Shown here: piece after piece, positions 26,926 through 36,005 of the stretch
Numbering within the stretch: the stretch's first letter is position 1
How the letters are laid out: each line of letters opens with the position of its first letter
Assembly: GCF_007995155.1 (NCBI RefSeq)
Contig: NZ_CP042593.1
Coordinates: 848,001 to 912,000 of the forward strand
DNA from: Cytobacillus dafuensis
Lineage (GTDB): Bacteria > Bacillota > Bacilli > Bacillales > Cytobacillaceae
Reading direction: 5' to 3'
DNA length: 64,000 nucleotides
Translations under genes and position numbers: made by a program
The notes under the pieces: generated by a model
What the model saw: only the letters and a program-made list of their open reading frames with translations
What the model was told of the DNA's origin: nothing
The model's database searches: none

Positions 26926-26987
26926 CAAATAGCCATAATGGGGATTCAGTTTTATATCGTAAATTATTGAGAGAGGGAGAATTTAAA

Positions 26988-27131
26988 ATGACTAGAAAAA
27001 AAGTCACTTTATCAAGTTTAATTAGAAAAAATAAAGAGGAGCTTATGAGAGATCGAGGACAGCTTGAAGTAATTGAAAAGCGCATAGATGATAAACATAC
27101 AACGTCTAAAAAAGTCGTACAAAGAGTTTGA
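26988..27131 (+). CDS. FbpB-family small basic protein
   Basis: The 47-residue basic protein contains TLSSLIRKNKEELMRDRGQL followed by IEKRIDDKH, the pattern of the Fur-regulated basic protein B family (SLI.KNK.EL..D.....IE.RID.KH). In B. subtilis FbpB helps the FsrA sRNA repress iron-rich enzymes during iron limitation. Start is ATG 26988 with GAGAGGGAGA upstream. I found no convincing Fur box in the 60 bases before it. RE1 copy B begins 19 bases after the stop. Confidence 0.72.
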   Translation: MTRKKVTLSSLIRKNKEELMRDRGQLEVIEKRIDDKHTTSKKVVQRV

Positions 27132-27150
27132 ATACAGGTAGGATTAGTGG

Positions 27151-27370
27151 ATAAAGTGAAACTTCCATCAGTGGGGGGGCTTTCATCTCCCACTGATGGT
27201 TAGTTGCGGCCCACAGGAAGTGGGTCACGCAGACGTTGCCACACGATGTGGCGCTTTTAGTCTGTGTTCATTTTATGGGCCTTTACGGGCAGTTGATCCC
27301 CCGCTTAGGATTCTTTGATTCTCTCGCAAACTTGAAGTGGGGGTCTACTGCCCGTTAATCTGAGACAAAT
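27151..27370 (+). repeat. RE1 copy B (second cassette only)
   Basis: Starts ATAAAGTGAAACTTCCATCA and ends CTGCCCGTTAATCTGAGACAAAT. Cassette 1 is absent, so the outer stem is closed by a short loop (CAGTGGGGGGG against CTCCCACTG). Cassette 2 is almost identical to copy A. Confidence 0.9.
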
Positions 27371-27443
27371 AAAAACTATAAAAATAATTGACAGATTTGT
27401 AAGGATTCGCTTATGATAAATATATAAATTGTATAGTTTCTCC

Positions 27444-27540
27444 TAAAGGGGAGTAGCTTTAACGATAAGGTCGTCACTTCGGAGTTCATAGCTCCCGGCT
27501 TTGTCGGCAACATTCCGTTGTTAGCAAGACCTTTACCTAA
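27444..27540 (+). promoter_or_regulatory. Manganese (yybP-ykoY) riboswitch
   Basis: Conserved strings are AAAGGGGAGTAGC at the 5' side, AAGGTCGTCA, AGCTCCCGGCTTTGTCGGC, and TTAGCAAGACCTTTACC at the 3' side. The AAGGTC/GACCTT stem closes the element. It is followed by a terminator and then ykoY, the classic target. Confidence 0.95.
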
Positions 27541-27571
27541 ATAGGGTAGAGGTCTTTATTTTTTGTTTCTG

Positions 27572-27601
27572 ACCTTTACCGCATTTTGGTAAAGGTTTTT
27601 T
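27572..27601 (+). terminator. Expression-platform terminator of the Mn riboswitch
   Basis: ACCTTTACC pairs with GGTAAAGGT, followed by TTTTTT. Its left arm can compete with the aptamer's closing stem. The remaining leader to 27763 holds an unused AAAGGAGGG box near 27670. Confidence 0.88.
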
Positions 27602-27763
27602 GTTGGCTTGAAAAAAATAGATGAACACCATGTTTTCTTAGCATTTTCAAGGAATGTGAACGCATAAGAAAAAAGGAGGGCAAGAAAGAACGAAGAAAAG
27701 GAAAATGTCCTTTATTCAGCTCGATTTGCACATAATTTAATTTAAAAATGGGGGTCAAACAAT

Positions 27764-28549
27764 ATGGATTTTTCGATACTTTTAGAATATGGATCGGTTT
27801 TATTAGTATTAATAGTTTTAGAAGGTCTTTTAGCAGCTGATAATGCATTGGTTTTAGCCATAATGGTTAAACATCTTCCGGAAGAGGAAAGAAAAAAAGC
27901 TTTATTTTACGGCCTTGCCGGAGCATTTGTATTCCGTTTCGCTTCTTTATTTGCGATATCATTTCTTGTTGATATTTGGCAGGTTCAAGCAATTGGTGCA
28001 CTTTATCTATTATTTATTTCCTTTAACCATATCTTTAGAAAGGTATTAATAAAAAAGGATAAGGATAAAGAAGTTAATACAAAAGAGAAGAAAAAAGCAG
28101 GTTTTTGGGGAACTGTTTTTAAAGTGGAATTAGCTGATATTGCATTCGCTATTGACTCTATTTTAGCTGCAGTAGCTCTAGCAGTAGCACTTCCTGCTTC
28201 AGGCTTACCGAAAATTGGAGGTATGGATGGCGGGCAATTTCTCGTTATATTCGCAGGCGGATTTATTGGATTAATCATTATGCGTTTTGCAGCTAATTTC
28301 TTTGTTAAATTATTGCATACAAAGCCAGGCCTAGAAGTTGCCGCATTTCTTATTGTAGGTTGGGTCGGAGTAAAACTTGCAGTGACCACACTTTCACACC
28401 CGGCATTAGCGGTGCTGCCAGAATCATTTTCTCATTCGACTGAATGGAAAATTACATTCTATGTTGTGCTCATCCTTATCGGGGTAGTTGGATGGTTTTT
28501 CTCTCCAAAGAAGGATAATGAAGTAACTGTTGAAGATAAAGTGAGTTAA
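27764..28549 (+). CDS. ykoY: TerC-family membrane protein (YkoY-like Mn exporter)
   Basis: The 261-residue protein has about seven helices. It carries the TerC signatures LEGLLAADNALVLAIMVKHL (acidic metal-site residues) and ELADIAFAIDSILAAVALAV. YkoY and related TerC proteins export Mn2+ and help metallate secreted enzymes. Start is ATG 27764 behind GGGGGTC. It is preceded by a manganese riboswitch, which supports Mn-inducible expression. A 760-bp array of hairpin repeats follows directly after the gene. Confidence 0.94.
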   Translation: MDFSILLEYGSVLLVLIVLEGLLAADNALVLAIMVKHLPEEERKKALFYGLAGAFVFRFASLFAISFLVDIWQVQAIGALYLLFISFNHIFRKVLIKKDKDKEVNTKEKKKAGFWGTVFKVELADIAFAIDSILAAVALAVALPASGLPKIGGMDGGQFLVIFAGGFIGLIIMRFAANFFVKLLHTKPGLEVAAFLIVGWVGVKLAVTTLSHPALAVLPESFSHSTEWKITFYVVLILIGVVGWFFSPKKDNEVTVEDKVS

Positions 28550-28596
28550 TCAGGGTTATATGATTTAAGCATTTTACCCGCAAAAAAGCATGTTTA

Positions 28597-29356
28597 TGAG
28601 ACCACTATTTCGGAAAAATCCGTGGAGAGTGGTCTCAATGAGTGTTCATGAGACCACTATTTCGAGAAAAACCGTGAAGAGTAGTCTCAAAGAGCGTTTA
28701 TGAGACCACTTTTTCGGAAAATTCCGTGGAGAGTGGTCACAAAGAGTGTTCATGAGACCACTTTTTCGGAAAAATCCGTGGAGAGTGGTCTCAAAGAGTG
28801 TTTATGAGACCACTTTTCCGGAAAAATCCGTGGAGATTGGTCACAAAGAGTGTTTATGAGACCACTTTTCCGAGAAAAACCGTGAAGAGTGGTCACAAAG
28901 AGTGTTTATGAGACCACTATTTCGAGAAAAACCGTGAAGAGTGGTCACAAAGAGTGTTTATGAGACCACTTTTCCGAGAAAAACCGTGGAGATTGGTCTC
29001 AAAGAGTGTTCATGAGACCACTATTTCGAGAAAAACCGTGAAGAGTAGTCTCAAAGAGCGTTTATGAGACCACTTTTTCGAGAAAAACCGTGAAGAGTGG
29101 TCACAAAGAGTGTTTATGAGACCACTTTTCCGAGAAAAACCGTGAAGAGTGGTCACAAAGAGTGTTTATGAGACCGCTTTTTCGAAAAAATCCGTGGAGA
29201 GTGGTCTCGAAGAGTGTTCATGAGACCGCTTTTCCGAGAAAATCCGTGAAGAGTGGTCACAAAGAGTGTTTATGAGACCACTTTTTCGAAAAAAATCCGT
29301 GGAGAGTGGTCTCAAAGCATGTTCATAATCCCACTTTTTCGAAAAATCACGAAGAG
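28597..29356 (+). repeat. Array of fourteen 52-bp palindromic tandem units
   Basis: Units begin TGAGACCAC at 28597 and every 52 bases to 29273, with a decayed fifteenth at 29326. Each unit has TGAGACCACT pairing with AGTGGTCTCA (10 bp), an inner CGGA/TCCG or TTCG/CGTGAA stem around an A-rich loop, and an 11-base linker. Seven units carry TCACA instead of TCTCA in the right arm. Units 2 and 9 are identical. No variable spacers exist, so this is not CRISPR. Confidence 0.95.
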
Positions 29357-29438
29357 TTTAATAAGGAAAACCCTTTGCGTATGATTCCTTCATAATTAGT
29401 GAACCCTATGAAATAAAAGCTTGAAAGGGTTGCTCGCT

Positions 29439-29576
29439 ATGAAGAAACAAGAAAAGCCTAAGGAAAAGATGAATATGGATAGTCTAGACGAACAGAAACT
29501 TATAAGAGAATTCTCTAATCCAGACAATAAGCAGCCGGTCCCTCAGCCTAAGGATTTTGACGAAATAGAATATTAA
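29439..29576 (+). CDS. Hypothetical 45-residue hydrophilic protein
   Basis: The frame encodes a charged 45-residue peptide (MKKQEKPKEKMNMDSLDEQK, ending KDFDEIEY) without a membrane segment or signal. AAAGGG lies about 11 bases before ATG 29439. The coding length, acidic/basic composition and a terminator shortly after the stop favour a real gene, but I recognise no family. Confidence 0.5.
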   Translation: MKKQEKPKEKMNMDSLDEQKLIREFSNPDNKQPVPQPKDFDEIEY

Positions 29577-29590
29577 GCCAGTAAAAACGA

Positions 29591-29634
29591 AGCCAGCTCC
29601 TAAGTGCGAACATGTATACACTTAGGAGCTGGCT
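29591..29634. terminator. Convergent-gene terminator hairpin
   Basis: A perfect 16-bp stem, AGCCAGCTCCTAAGTG with its complement and a 12-base loop, lies between the convergent small gene and GNAT gene. T runs are short on both sides. Confidence 0.75.
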
Positions 29635-29653
29635 TAAATTTATTGCCGATTTT

Positions 29654-30184
29654 TTATAAAACTTTTTCTAATTGTATATCTAAAGGCTCTTTGTTAAGGA
29701 TCTTTTGGTTTATTTCTAAAGCATGTGTACACCCGACAGCTTTATAAAAATGCTGTGTTTCTACTGAAGGATGGGCTGCAATGTATAGCTTCTTGGCACC
29801 CATTTGTTTTGCTTTTTCACAACATATTTGAAACAGCTTTTTTCCAATTCCGCTATTTCTATATTCATTAGAGACATGGATATAAGGAAGTTCAAGGTAT
29901 TCTTTATTATTCCCGAATAATTCGCCTTCCACATTTGCGAAACCGATTAACTTTCTATCTGAAAAGGCTCCGGTTACAGTTCCATTCGCCTGGACGCAAT
30001 TTTGCAATTCTAGAATGACTTGATACTTTTTTTCATCATCCCAATGCTCAACAAAGTAGTCAGCTTTAATGATGAATTGATCGTTTGCTTTAAAACATAC
30101 GTAATTCGTTTCTTGATACCGATTAAATGTTGTTAATAGAGTAGGGGATAATTCATGTATAGTTAATACTTTGAATTGAATCAT
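29654..30184 (-). CDS. GNAT-family N-acetyltransferase
   Basis: The 176-residue protein has the GNAT fold with the acetyl-CoA loop in EYRNSGIGKKLFQICCEKA and the terminal KLYIAAHPSVETQHFYKAVG region. It transfers acetyl from acetyl-CoA to an unknown amine. The start ATG lies two bases past the stop of another GNAT gene on the same strand, with AAGGA inside that gene's end, so the two form an operon. Confidence 0.85.
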   Translation of the reverse strand: MIQFKVLTIHELSPTLLTTFNRYQETNYVCFKANDQFIIKADYFVEHWDDEKKYQVILELQNCVQANGTVTGAFSDRKLIGFANVEGELFGNNKEYLELPYIHVSNEYRNSGIGKKLFQICCEKAKQMGAKKLYIAAHPSVETQHFYKAVGCTHALEINQKILNKEPLDIQLEKVL

Positions 30185-30186
30185 GA

Positions 30187-30588
30187 TTATTTTCCTTCGT
30201 ACTTCATGCCGACTGTAAATATCTCAAAACCAAGTTCCCTATAATAAGAGGCTTTATCGTCTTCGCAGAACAGTTGAATATGTAATTTAGCTTCATTCCC
30301 TTCTCTCACCAATCTTCGAACTATTTCTTTTCCAATTCCTTTATTCCGATAGCTTGGGTGAACAATTATTCCACATATATAGCCGTTAATAACACCATCT
30401 GATATGATTCGTCCAGTTCCGATTAATTGGTCTTCATCATATACACATAGAACATGCCAGCTTTGAAGCATTGCTTTATGTAGAGCTTCTTTCGGCAACT
30501 TCAGAAATTCATTCCAGCCATCATTTTGATAAAGTGTAAATAGTTGATCGGGATTAGCAATTTCGTCAGTATATCTAATTTTCATCAT
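30187..30588 (-). CDS. GNAT-family N-acetyltransferase
   Basis: 133 residues with VHPSYRNKGIGKEIVRRLVR as the acetyl-CoA-binding loop and SYYRELGFEIF at the C-terminus. It is the first gene of a two-gene GNAT operon. AAGGAG precedes two tandem ATG codons, either of which could be the start. The acceptor is unknown. Confidence 0.86.
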   Translation of the reverse strand: MMKIRYTDEIANPDQLFTLYQNDGWNEFLKLPKEALHKAMLQSWHVLCVYDEDQLIGTGRIISDGVINGYICGIIVHPSYRNKGIGKEIVRRLVREGNEAKLHIQLFCEDDKASYYRELGFEIFTVGMKYEGK

Positions 30589-30722
30589 TATTTCTCCTTA
30601 AAAAGTTTAGGGTCAAAATAGAATTCTTCATAGAAGTAAAGAATCCTCTAAAAAATAAAGAAGGAATTAAAAGGAAAAAGAAATACATTTGTAGAAAATA
30701 TTGAAAAAAGAGGAGGGGGCAA

Positions 30723-31100
30723 ATGGAACATTTAGATAAGGTGTTAGATGATTATTTCCAATGTTGGAATGAGGCTTTCTTAAGTAAGAATGGAGATAAA
30801 CTTAGAAATTATATGTCTAAAAGCTTCGTAGGATATTGGGCAAATTCGAATCTCGAACTTCCTGATCAGTATGATAATACCTATGATATAGAGGCAGTGT
30901 TGAAGCAATACGACAATGCTGAAAAAAGTTTTGAGCCAGTTTCCATTTCTATGCGTAAGGATGGAGAAGAGTTTGTTGTAATTGGGACTGAAACAGCAGT
31001 GATTGACGGTAAAGCCTATCCTGCAAAATGCATGTTTGTTTGGAGAAGAGAAGAAAATGAGTGGAAATTGCTAAGAGAATATATAGAGTTAGAAAAATAG
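30723..31100 (+). CDS. NTF2/SnoaL-like small protein
   Basis: A 125-residue protein whose pattern suggests the NTF2-like cone fold: N-terminal helices with DDYFQCWNEAFLSKNGDKLR, then strands MRKDGEEFVVIGTETAVIDG and MFVWRREENEWKLLREYIEL. Such DUF4440/SnoaL proteins are ligand-binding or steroid-isomerase-like domains; no catalytic residues can be named. Start is ATG 30723 behind GAGGAGGGGG. It stands alone, divergent from the GNAT pair. Confidence 0.65.
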   Translation: MEHLDKVLDDYFQCWNEAFLSKNGDKLRNYMSKSFVGYWANSNLELPDQYDNTYDIEAVLKQYDNAEKSFEPVSISMRKDGEEFVVIGTETAVIDGKAYPAKCMFVWRREENEWKLLREYIELEK

Positions 31101-31302
31101 ATTTTCATTTTATTTTTGCTAAACTTCGAAACAAATAAGGAGTTTAGATATAATATTATTTGGGAAAAGAATATAGTTAGTAATATAATTCGGTTAGAAG
31201 AATTTATTCGTCTTTTAAAGTTATTTTGAAAAAGTATTGAACAAGAGCTTATTTAGTATTAATATTTTTGTGTAGATTCAAAGTGGAAAGAGAGTGTTCA
31301 TT

Positions 31303-32022
31303 ATGGGCCGTAAGTGGAACAATATTAAGGATAAGAAAGCGTCAAAAGATGCTAATACAAGTCGTATATATGCTAAGTTCGGAGTCGAGATTTATGTAGC
31401 AGCTAAGCAAGGTGAACCTGATCCAGAAGCCAATCAAGCTTTAAAATTTGTTTTAGAAAGAGCTAAAACTTACAATGTACCAAAACATATTATTGATCGT
31501 GCCATTGATAAAGCAAAAGGCGGGTCAGATGAAAACTATTCTGAGCTTCGTTATGAAGGCTTCGGACCAAATGGCTCAATGGTAATCGTGGATGCATTGA
31601 CAAATAACGTTAATCGTACGGCATCAGATGTTCGTGCTGCATTTGGGAAAAACGGTGGAAACATGGGTGTAAGTGGTTCTGTTGCCTACATGTTTGATGC
31701 AACTGCTGTTATTGGTCTTGAAGGGAAATCAGCAGACGAAGTGCTTGAAATCTTAATGGAAGCAGATGTTGATGCACGCGACATTTTAGAAGAAGAGGAA
31801 TCGGTTATTATTTATGCCGAACCCGATCAATTCCATTCAGTGCAAGAAGCATTGAAGACTGCTGGTATAACAGAATTTACAGTTGCGGAAATCACGATGC
31901 TTGCTCAAAATGAAATTACATTGCCTGATGATGGCCAAGAAAAGTTTGAAAAAATGATTGATGCACTAGAAGATTTAGATGATGTTCAACAAGTGTATCA
32001 TAATGTAGACTTAGGTGAATAA
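31303..32022 (+). CDS. yeeN: YebC/PmpR-family protein (YeeN type)
   Basis: About 239 residues. [20 protein letters not shown] is the YeeN-type opening of the YebC/TACO1 family, followed by the three-domain arrangement with [15 protein letters not shown], [20 protein letters not shown] and YHNVDLGE ending. YebC proteins associate with ribosomes or DNA and relieve stalling at proline-rich stretches. A GTG at 31294 is in frame, but ATG 31303 fits the family start. The gene is monocistronic, ended by the terminator at 32028. Confidence 0.93.
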   Translation: MGRKWNNIKDKKASKDANTSRIYAKFGVEIYVAAKQGEPDPEANQALKFVLERAKTYNVPKHIIDRAIDKAKGGSDENYSELRYEGFGPNGSMVIVDALTNNVNRTASDVRAAFGKNGGNMGVSGSVAYMFDATAVIGLEGKSADEVLEILMEADVDARDILEEEESVIIYAEPDQFHSVQEALKTAGITEFTVAEITMLAQNEITLPDDGQEKFEKMIDALEDLDDVQQVYHNVDLGE

Positions 32023-32027
32023 ATGGA

Positions 32028-32064
32028 AGCAGACCTTTTGGATGAAAAAAGGTCTGCTTTTTTA
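32028..32064 (+). terminator. Intrinsic terminator of yeeN
   Basis: AGCAGACCTTTT pairs with AAAAGGTCTGCT, followed by TTTTTTA. Confidence 0.9.
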
Positions 32065-32212
32065 TTTAGGCTGTAATTAGGAATCTTGTTACTTTATGAT
32101 GTAATCATAAATCAGCAAAATTATTTTTCAGATCTTTTTCTTTAAAATAAAATGAACGTTTTTTCATTGTTAGCCGTCATATAATTAGAAATTAATTAGT
32201 GGGGGGAAAGCC

Positions 32213-33163
32213 ATGAGAGAACTCCATATTCAATTTGATACTGATGTGAACATAAAAGGAACGGTCAGTTTTCCTAATGATTCAGGTGAGAAATTACCTC
32301 TTGTCGTGATTATTCATGGTTCTGGACCTGTTGACCGTGATGGTAGTGTAAAGAATATGCCTATGAATGCATACAAAATGCTCGCTGAATTTTTTGCATC
32401 CATTGGTGTAGCGGCACTTCGATATGATAAACGTGGAGCGGGAGAGAGCGGAGGAAATTTCTATGAAACTGGAATGTGGGATTTAGTGAATGATGGTGTT
32501 GCTGCGGTTCAGGCAGCACGACAACTTCCACAAATTGATCCTGAAAGAATTTTTCTGCTTGGTCATAGTGAAGGATGTACATTATCTCCAGCTATTCATA
32601 AACAGGTGAAGGCTGCTGGATTGATTTTGCTTGCAGGACAGGCGGACAATGTAAGAAATGCCTCTGAAATGCAGACGCGGTTGCTTGAGGAGGAAGTTAC
32701 GAACATGAAGGGCTTCCTAGGACTACTGCTTCGAGGGTTAAAGGTGCATAAAACCTCTGCGTTAAAGCAAGCAAAACTATTTGATGAATTAATGGCATCT
32801 AATGAAACCGTAGTCAAAAAAGGTATTGCAAAAATCAATGCTAAATGGATGCGTGAACATTTTCAATATCAGAATGACGAGGATCTTGCAGGTGTTACAT
32901 GTCCTATACTTGCTATTACAGGAGAGAAGGATGTCCAGGTAGATCCAAAGCATGTCCATTTATTTAAGGAAAAAGTAAATGGGCCAGCAGAAGCGTATAA
33001 TGTAAGAACGATGAATCATCTCCTCCGGGAACAAGAGGAGCCTGTCTCGATGTTAAAACTTAAATCCATTTATAAAAAAGGCTTTTCAAAACCGTTAAGC
33101 CCTGAAATGCTCTCTATTATGAAAAATTGGGCAGAAAAAAATATTCTCCTTAAAATTAGTTAA
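32213..33163 (+). CDS. Alpha/beta hydrolase
   Basis: The 316-residue serine hydrolase has the oxyanion-loop motif VVIIHGSGPVDRDG, RYDKRGAGESGGN, the nucleophile elbow LLGHSEGC (Ser near residue 120), an acid in GEKDVQVDP and a His in MNHLLRE. It resembles dienelactone-hydrolase or esterase-like peptidases of the YqkD/YitV kind. No signal peptide is present. Start is ATG 32213 behind GGGGGGAAAG. It has a single-gene transcript ended at 33173; the substrate is unknown. Confidence 0.87.
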   Translation: MRELHIQFDTDVNIKGTVSFPNDSGEKLPLVVIIHGSGPVDRDGSVKNMPMNAYKMLAEFFASIGVAALRYDKRGAGESGGNFYETGMWDLVNDGVAAVQAARQLPQIDPERIFLLGHSEGCTLSPAIHKQVKAAGLILLAGQADNVRNASEMQTRLLEEEVTNMKGFLGLLLRGLKVHKTSALKQAKLFDELMASNETVVKKGIAKINAKWMREHFQYQNDEDLAGVTCPILAITGEKDVQVDPKHVHLFKEKVNGPAEAYNVRTMNHLLREQEEPVSMLKLKSIYKKGFSKPLSPEMLSIMKNWAEKNILLKIS

Positions 33164-33172
33164 CCCAATATA

Positions 33173-33207
33173 AAAATGCCTTAGCTTAACAAGCTAAGGC
33201 ATTTTCT
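33173..33207. terminator. Terminator between hydrolase and GNAT genes
   Basis: AAATGCCTTAGCTT pairs with AAGCTAAGGCATTT around AAC, with T-rich sequence on both strands, so it can serve both convergent genes. Confidence 0.88.
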
Positions 33208-33237
33208 ATGAAATTCATAATCCTAAAAAACTATGAC

Positions 33238-33687
33238 TTAAATGTTTAATACAACAGCCATTTCCTTCCCAAATCTATCGCCATTATCAATAAAGCCTAA
33301 GCTCGCATATAATTGATGTGCTCCAATGTTTTCAGGATGATAGCCAACCACGATTTTTTTACAATTTGGCAATTTAGACATTTCATCAATCATTAATTTA
33401 GTTGCCTTCTTACCTATCCCTTTTTGTTGATAGTTTTTATCTACCATAATTCGATATATCCAATAACCATCAAGTTCTTCCAGGGTCGTATTGAACATTA
33501 GAAAACCTACGAACTTATCTTCATATTGGATAGCATATGGCTTTAATGATGGTTCGAATTTTGATTGAGCAATCGAAACAGCATTAGGCTCAATATGATT
33601 TACTTGATTCTCAGATACTTCTAAAGTACAGCAGTCATACCAATTCTCTTTGTTTAATTCTACTAGTTGAACAGTGTTGTTATCCAT
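33238..33687 (-). CDS. GNAT-family N-acetyltransferase
   Basis: 149 residues; MVDKNYQQKGIGKKATKLMI is the acetyl-CoA loop and GAHQLYASLGFID the C-terminal signature. The YWIYRIMVD strand and ending resemble spermidine or diamine acetyltransferases of the BltD/PaiA type, but the acceptor is not defined. Start ATG is preceded by AAGGGGAA. A lone gene, one of six GNATs in the 29-46 kb stretch. Confidence 0.86.
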   Translation of the reverse strand: MDNNTVQLVELNKENWYDCCTLEVSENQVNHIEPNAVSIAQSKFEPSLKPYAIQYEDKFVGFLMFNTTLEELDGYWIYRIMVDKNYQQKGIGKKATKLMIDEMSKLPNCKKIVVGYHPENIGAHQLYASLGFIDNGDRFGKEMAVVLNI

Positions 33688-33793
33688 AAATTCCCCTTTT
33701 AAGTAAAATTTTCTTTAGAATAGTATTATAACATAATATTCTAATAATACTCAAATTTGCCATAATGGAAATCATGAACTAGAAATGCTTTGA

Positions 33794-35404
33794 TTAGTAT
33801 AGTGGAACTTTCCACTTATCCTTGACCTCATCATAGCGAGTGACGGAAAGTAAATGCAGCGTCAATTCCTCAGGAATTTCTTCCAAGTCATACGATTTGA
33901 GGTTGATTGATGTCTTGTAGCGGCCATTCTTATCTTTTTCATTGAGAATAGATCCCCCACCATAAGTAGAATATGTTTTTCCTTTATCATCGACTAAAAC
34001 CCAATCGCCAAGTTCTGAAGCAGTAGCTTCTCTTCCACCCTCCATTTCAATTACAACAGACGTTTCTTTTTCAATAGGCATTAGCGATTTTTTCAGCGAA
34101 TACTCATTATCTTTTTTCGCTTCTTTTATTGTGATAAAGTTTCCTTCATACTCAAAGGACACAGGATTTTTCTTTAGCTCTTTCGGTTTAATTTTAATAG
34201 AAAAATCAGAAGGTACCGTTTTATATACGCCATCTAACACAAAGGTCAGCTTTTGCTTATCCTTTTGTGGAATAAACGAATCATTCCAAGCGATTTGACC
34301 GAGCTGTTCCATGTCAGAGCCTGAACTTTGTAATGTTCCTGAGCTCTGAGTATGCGCTGCATAGTTACGATATATCGCTTTCCCTTCCTCATTCTCGATA
34401 TGATAGGCAATGGCAGTTCCATAGTTGGTTAAAGATTCTGCACCAGTTACTTTTTCCTCACCAAACTTAGCTTCAAGCTTTTGAACTTCATCTTTTACTT
34501 TTGCATGCTCTTCTTCTGTAAAGGCTGTTTCATATAGAAATTCACTAGAGGAAGGAGAAAAGCGCATTTCAGTCATATTAATGTTGACACCATGCCTGCT
34601 ACTATTTTTATCATTTAATGGAAGAGTGGTTGTAAATTGACGAGCTTCCTTAAGATTAATAGGGATTTCTAGTTTCCAGTTGCCCTTTACTCCATTTAGC
34701 TCATCAAAATTAAACTTTACGGTCATTGCTTCTACTGTTGGTTGTTCCCGTAATGAAAATTCAATTAACCCGTAATCACTTCCTTCAGACCAACCCATGC
34801 CCATGCTTTCAATTCGTTTTCCATTTTGATCGAAGGCCGTGATGTTGTCTTGCGAAACATCAAGGTCTATTTCTGTATCTTGAAAATCTCCATCAGCATT
34901 GATTATTTGATAGGACAAGGCGACCCGAGAAGAATCAGTTATGACATCTTCCACTTTAAATGTAATTCCATTATTCGTTACTTCTTGATTTACTCGTTGC
35001 ACGAGTCCTGCATCCTTTGCCATTCTTAATCCCTCATCAACTTGTTCGGTTGAGAACAAGCCACCAATCCACTGGGCAAAGCTAGGATTCAGAGCTGCGC
35101 TTAAGCCAATAGCTACTACCACTACCGCTGCAGAAAGCATAATCCTTTTCCAAGGAGTTCTTTTTCTGCGTACAGCCTTCTGTTTATAAGGCTCAAGCTG
35201 ATCAAGAACTAAGGAATCAAAGTGATCAGGTAATGTTGGTATTTGTAAAGTTTCTCTTAAAAATTGTTGTTCATCTTTAAAAGCTTCTACGATTCTCATG
35301 CATTCGTTACAGCTTTTTAAGTGAGTATTTATATCAGATTGCTCCTGTTCTACTAACAGGTTATCAACAAACTGTGAAAGTTTATCCGCCGTTGGACATT
35401 TCAT
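33794..35404 (-). CDS. Anti-sigma factor, zinc-finger plus DUF4179
   Basis: The 536-residue protein begins with a zinc-binding anti-sigma domain (C3, H28, C32, C35; THLKSCNEC). A membrane helix follows near residues 88-105 (LSAAVVVVAIGLSAAL), then a large extracytoplasmic part starting with a DUF4179-like domain (NPSFAQWIGGLFSTE, then ITFKVEDVITDSSRVALSYQ). Its start lies inside the sigma gene (23-base overlap) behind AGGAGG, the standard sigma/anti-sigma coupling. It should hold the ECF sigma factor at the membrane until an envelope signal releases it. The signal is unknown. Confidence 0.87.
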   Translation of the reverse strand: MKCPTADKLSQFVDNLLVEQEQSDINTHLKSCNECMRIVEAFKDEQQFLRETLQIPTLPDHFDSLVLDQLEPYKQKAVRRKRTPWKRIMLSAAVVVVAIGLSAALNPSFAQWIGGLFSTEQVDEGLRMAKDAGLVQRVNQEVTNNGITFKVEDVITDSSRVALSYQIINADGDFQDTEIDLDVSQDNITAFDQNGKRIESMGMGWSEGSDYGLIEFSLREQPTVEAMTVKFNFDELNGVKGNWKLEIPINLKEARQFTTTLPLNDKNSSRHGVNINMTEMRFSPSSSEFLYETAFTEEEHAKVKDEVQKLEAKFGEEKVTGAESLTNYGTAIAYHIENEEGKAIYRNYAAHTQSSGTLQSSGSDMEQLGQIAWNDSFIPQKDKQKLTFVLDGVYKTVPSDFSIKIKPKELKKNPVSFEYEGNFITIKEAKKDNEYSLKKSLMPIEKETSVVIEMEGGREATASELGDWVLVDDKGKTYSTYGGGSILNEKDKNGRYKTSINLKSYDLEEIPEELTLHLLSVTRYDEVKDKWKVPLY

Positions 35405-35948
35405 GAAAATAGCCTCCTTCGCGTTTTACTATATCTCTCATTTTTTTCTTAGCCCGATGAAGCTTATTGCGGACATCTGAAAGAGGGAGTTCGACAATCT
35501 CACTGATTTCGTTATAGCTTAATTCATTTGCATATCTTAAGAGGATGATCATTCGTTCATCTTCTGGCAGCGTGGCAATCAAACGCTCGAGCTGCCTATT
35601 TTTTTCTTTCTTTAAGAAAATCACTTCAGGATGGTTCGAGTTCACCATTTTTTCTTCGTTTATTTCCACCTGTTTCATTTGATAGCGTTTCTTTCGGAAT
35701 TCATCCATACAGTGATTAATCGCCACCCGATAGATCCAGCTGGAAAACGATCCATTTCCATCAAATTTACCGAGCTGATGATAGACTTTAATAAAAGCCT
35801 CCTGTACTAAATCCTGAGCATCCTGTGGATTTCTTGTCATTCGTAAAATCGTGGCATATAACGGATTTTTATATTTATTAATAATGTGTGCGTAGGCATG
35901 CTTGTTGCCGGATAGCACATCTTGGATCCAAAGCAGTTCTTCTTCCAT
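35382..35948 (-). CDS. ECF RNA polymerase sigma factor
   Basis: The 188-residue sigma-70-family extracytoplasmic-function factor has region 2 (ILRMTRNPQDAQDLVQEAFI, then FSSWIYRVAINHCMDEFRKK) and region 4 (LPEDERMIILLRYANELSYN, then LPLSDVRNKLHRAKKKM). Start ATG is preceded by AGGAGGTC. It is co-transcribed with the overlapping anti-sigma gene. A candidate self-recognised promoter lies at 36006-36034. It resembles the SigW/SigX/SigV group but is not assignable to one. Confidence 0.92.
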   Translation of the reverse strand: MEEELLWIQDVLSGNKHAYAHIINKYKNPLYATILRMTRNPQDAQDLVQEAFIKVYHQLGKFDGNGSFSSWIYRVAINHCMDEFRKKRYQMKQVEINEEKMVNSNHPEVIFLKKEKNRQLERLIATLPEDERMIILLRYANELSYNEISEIVELPLSDVRNKLHRAKKKMRDIVKREGGYFHEMSNGG

Positions 35949-36005
35949 TTTGACCTCCTAACTAAAACGATCATGCGCATGTCTCGCTTTTGGATTTCAT
36001 CTATA

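Noticed and set aside
28597..29356. Possible CRISPR array
   Set aside because: The whole 52-base unit repeats without variable spacers, repeats are long palindromes, and no cas genes are present.
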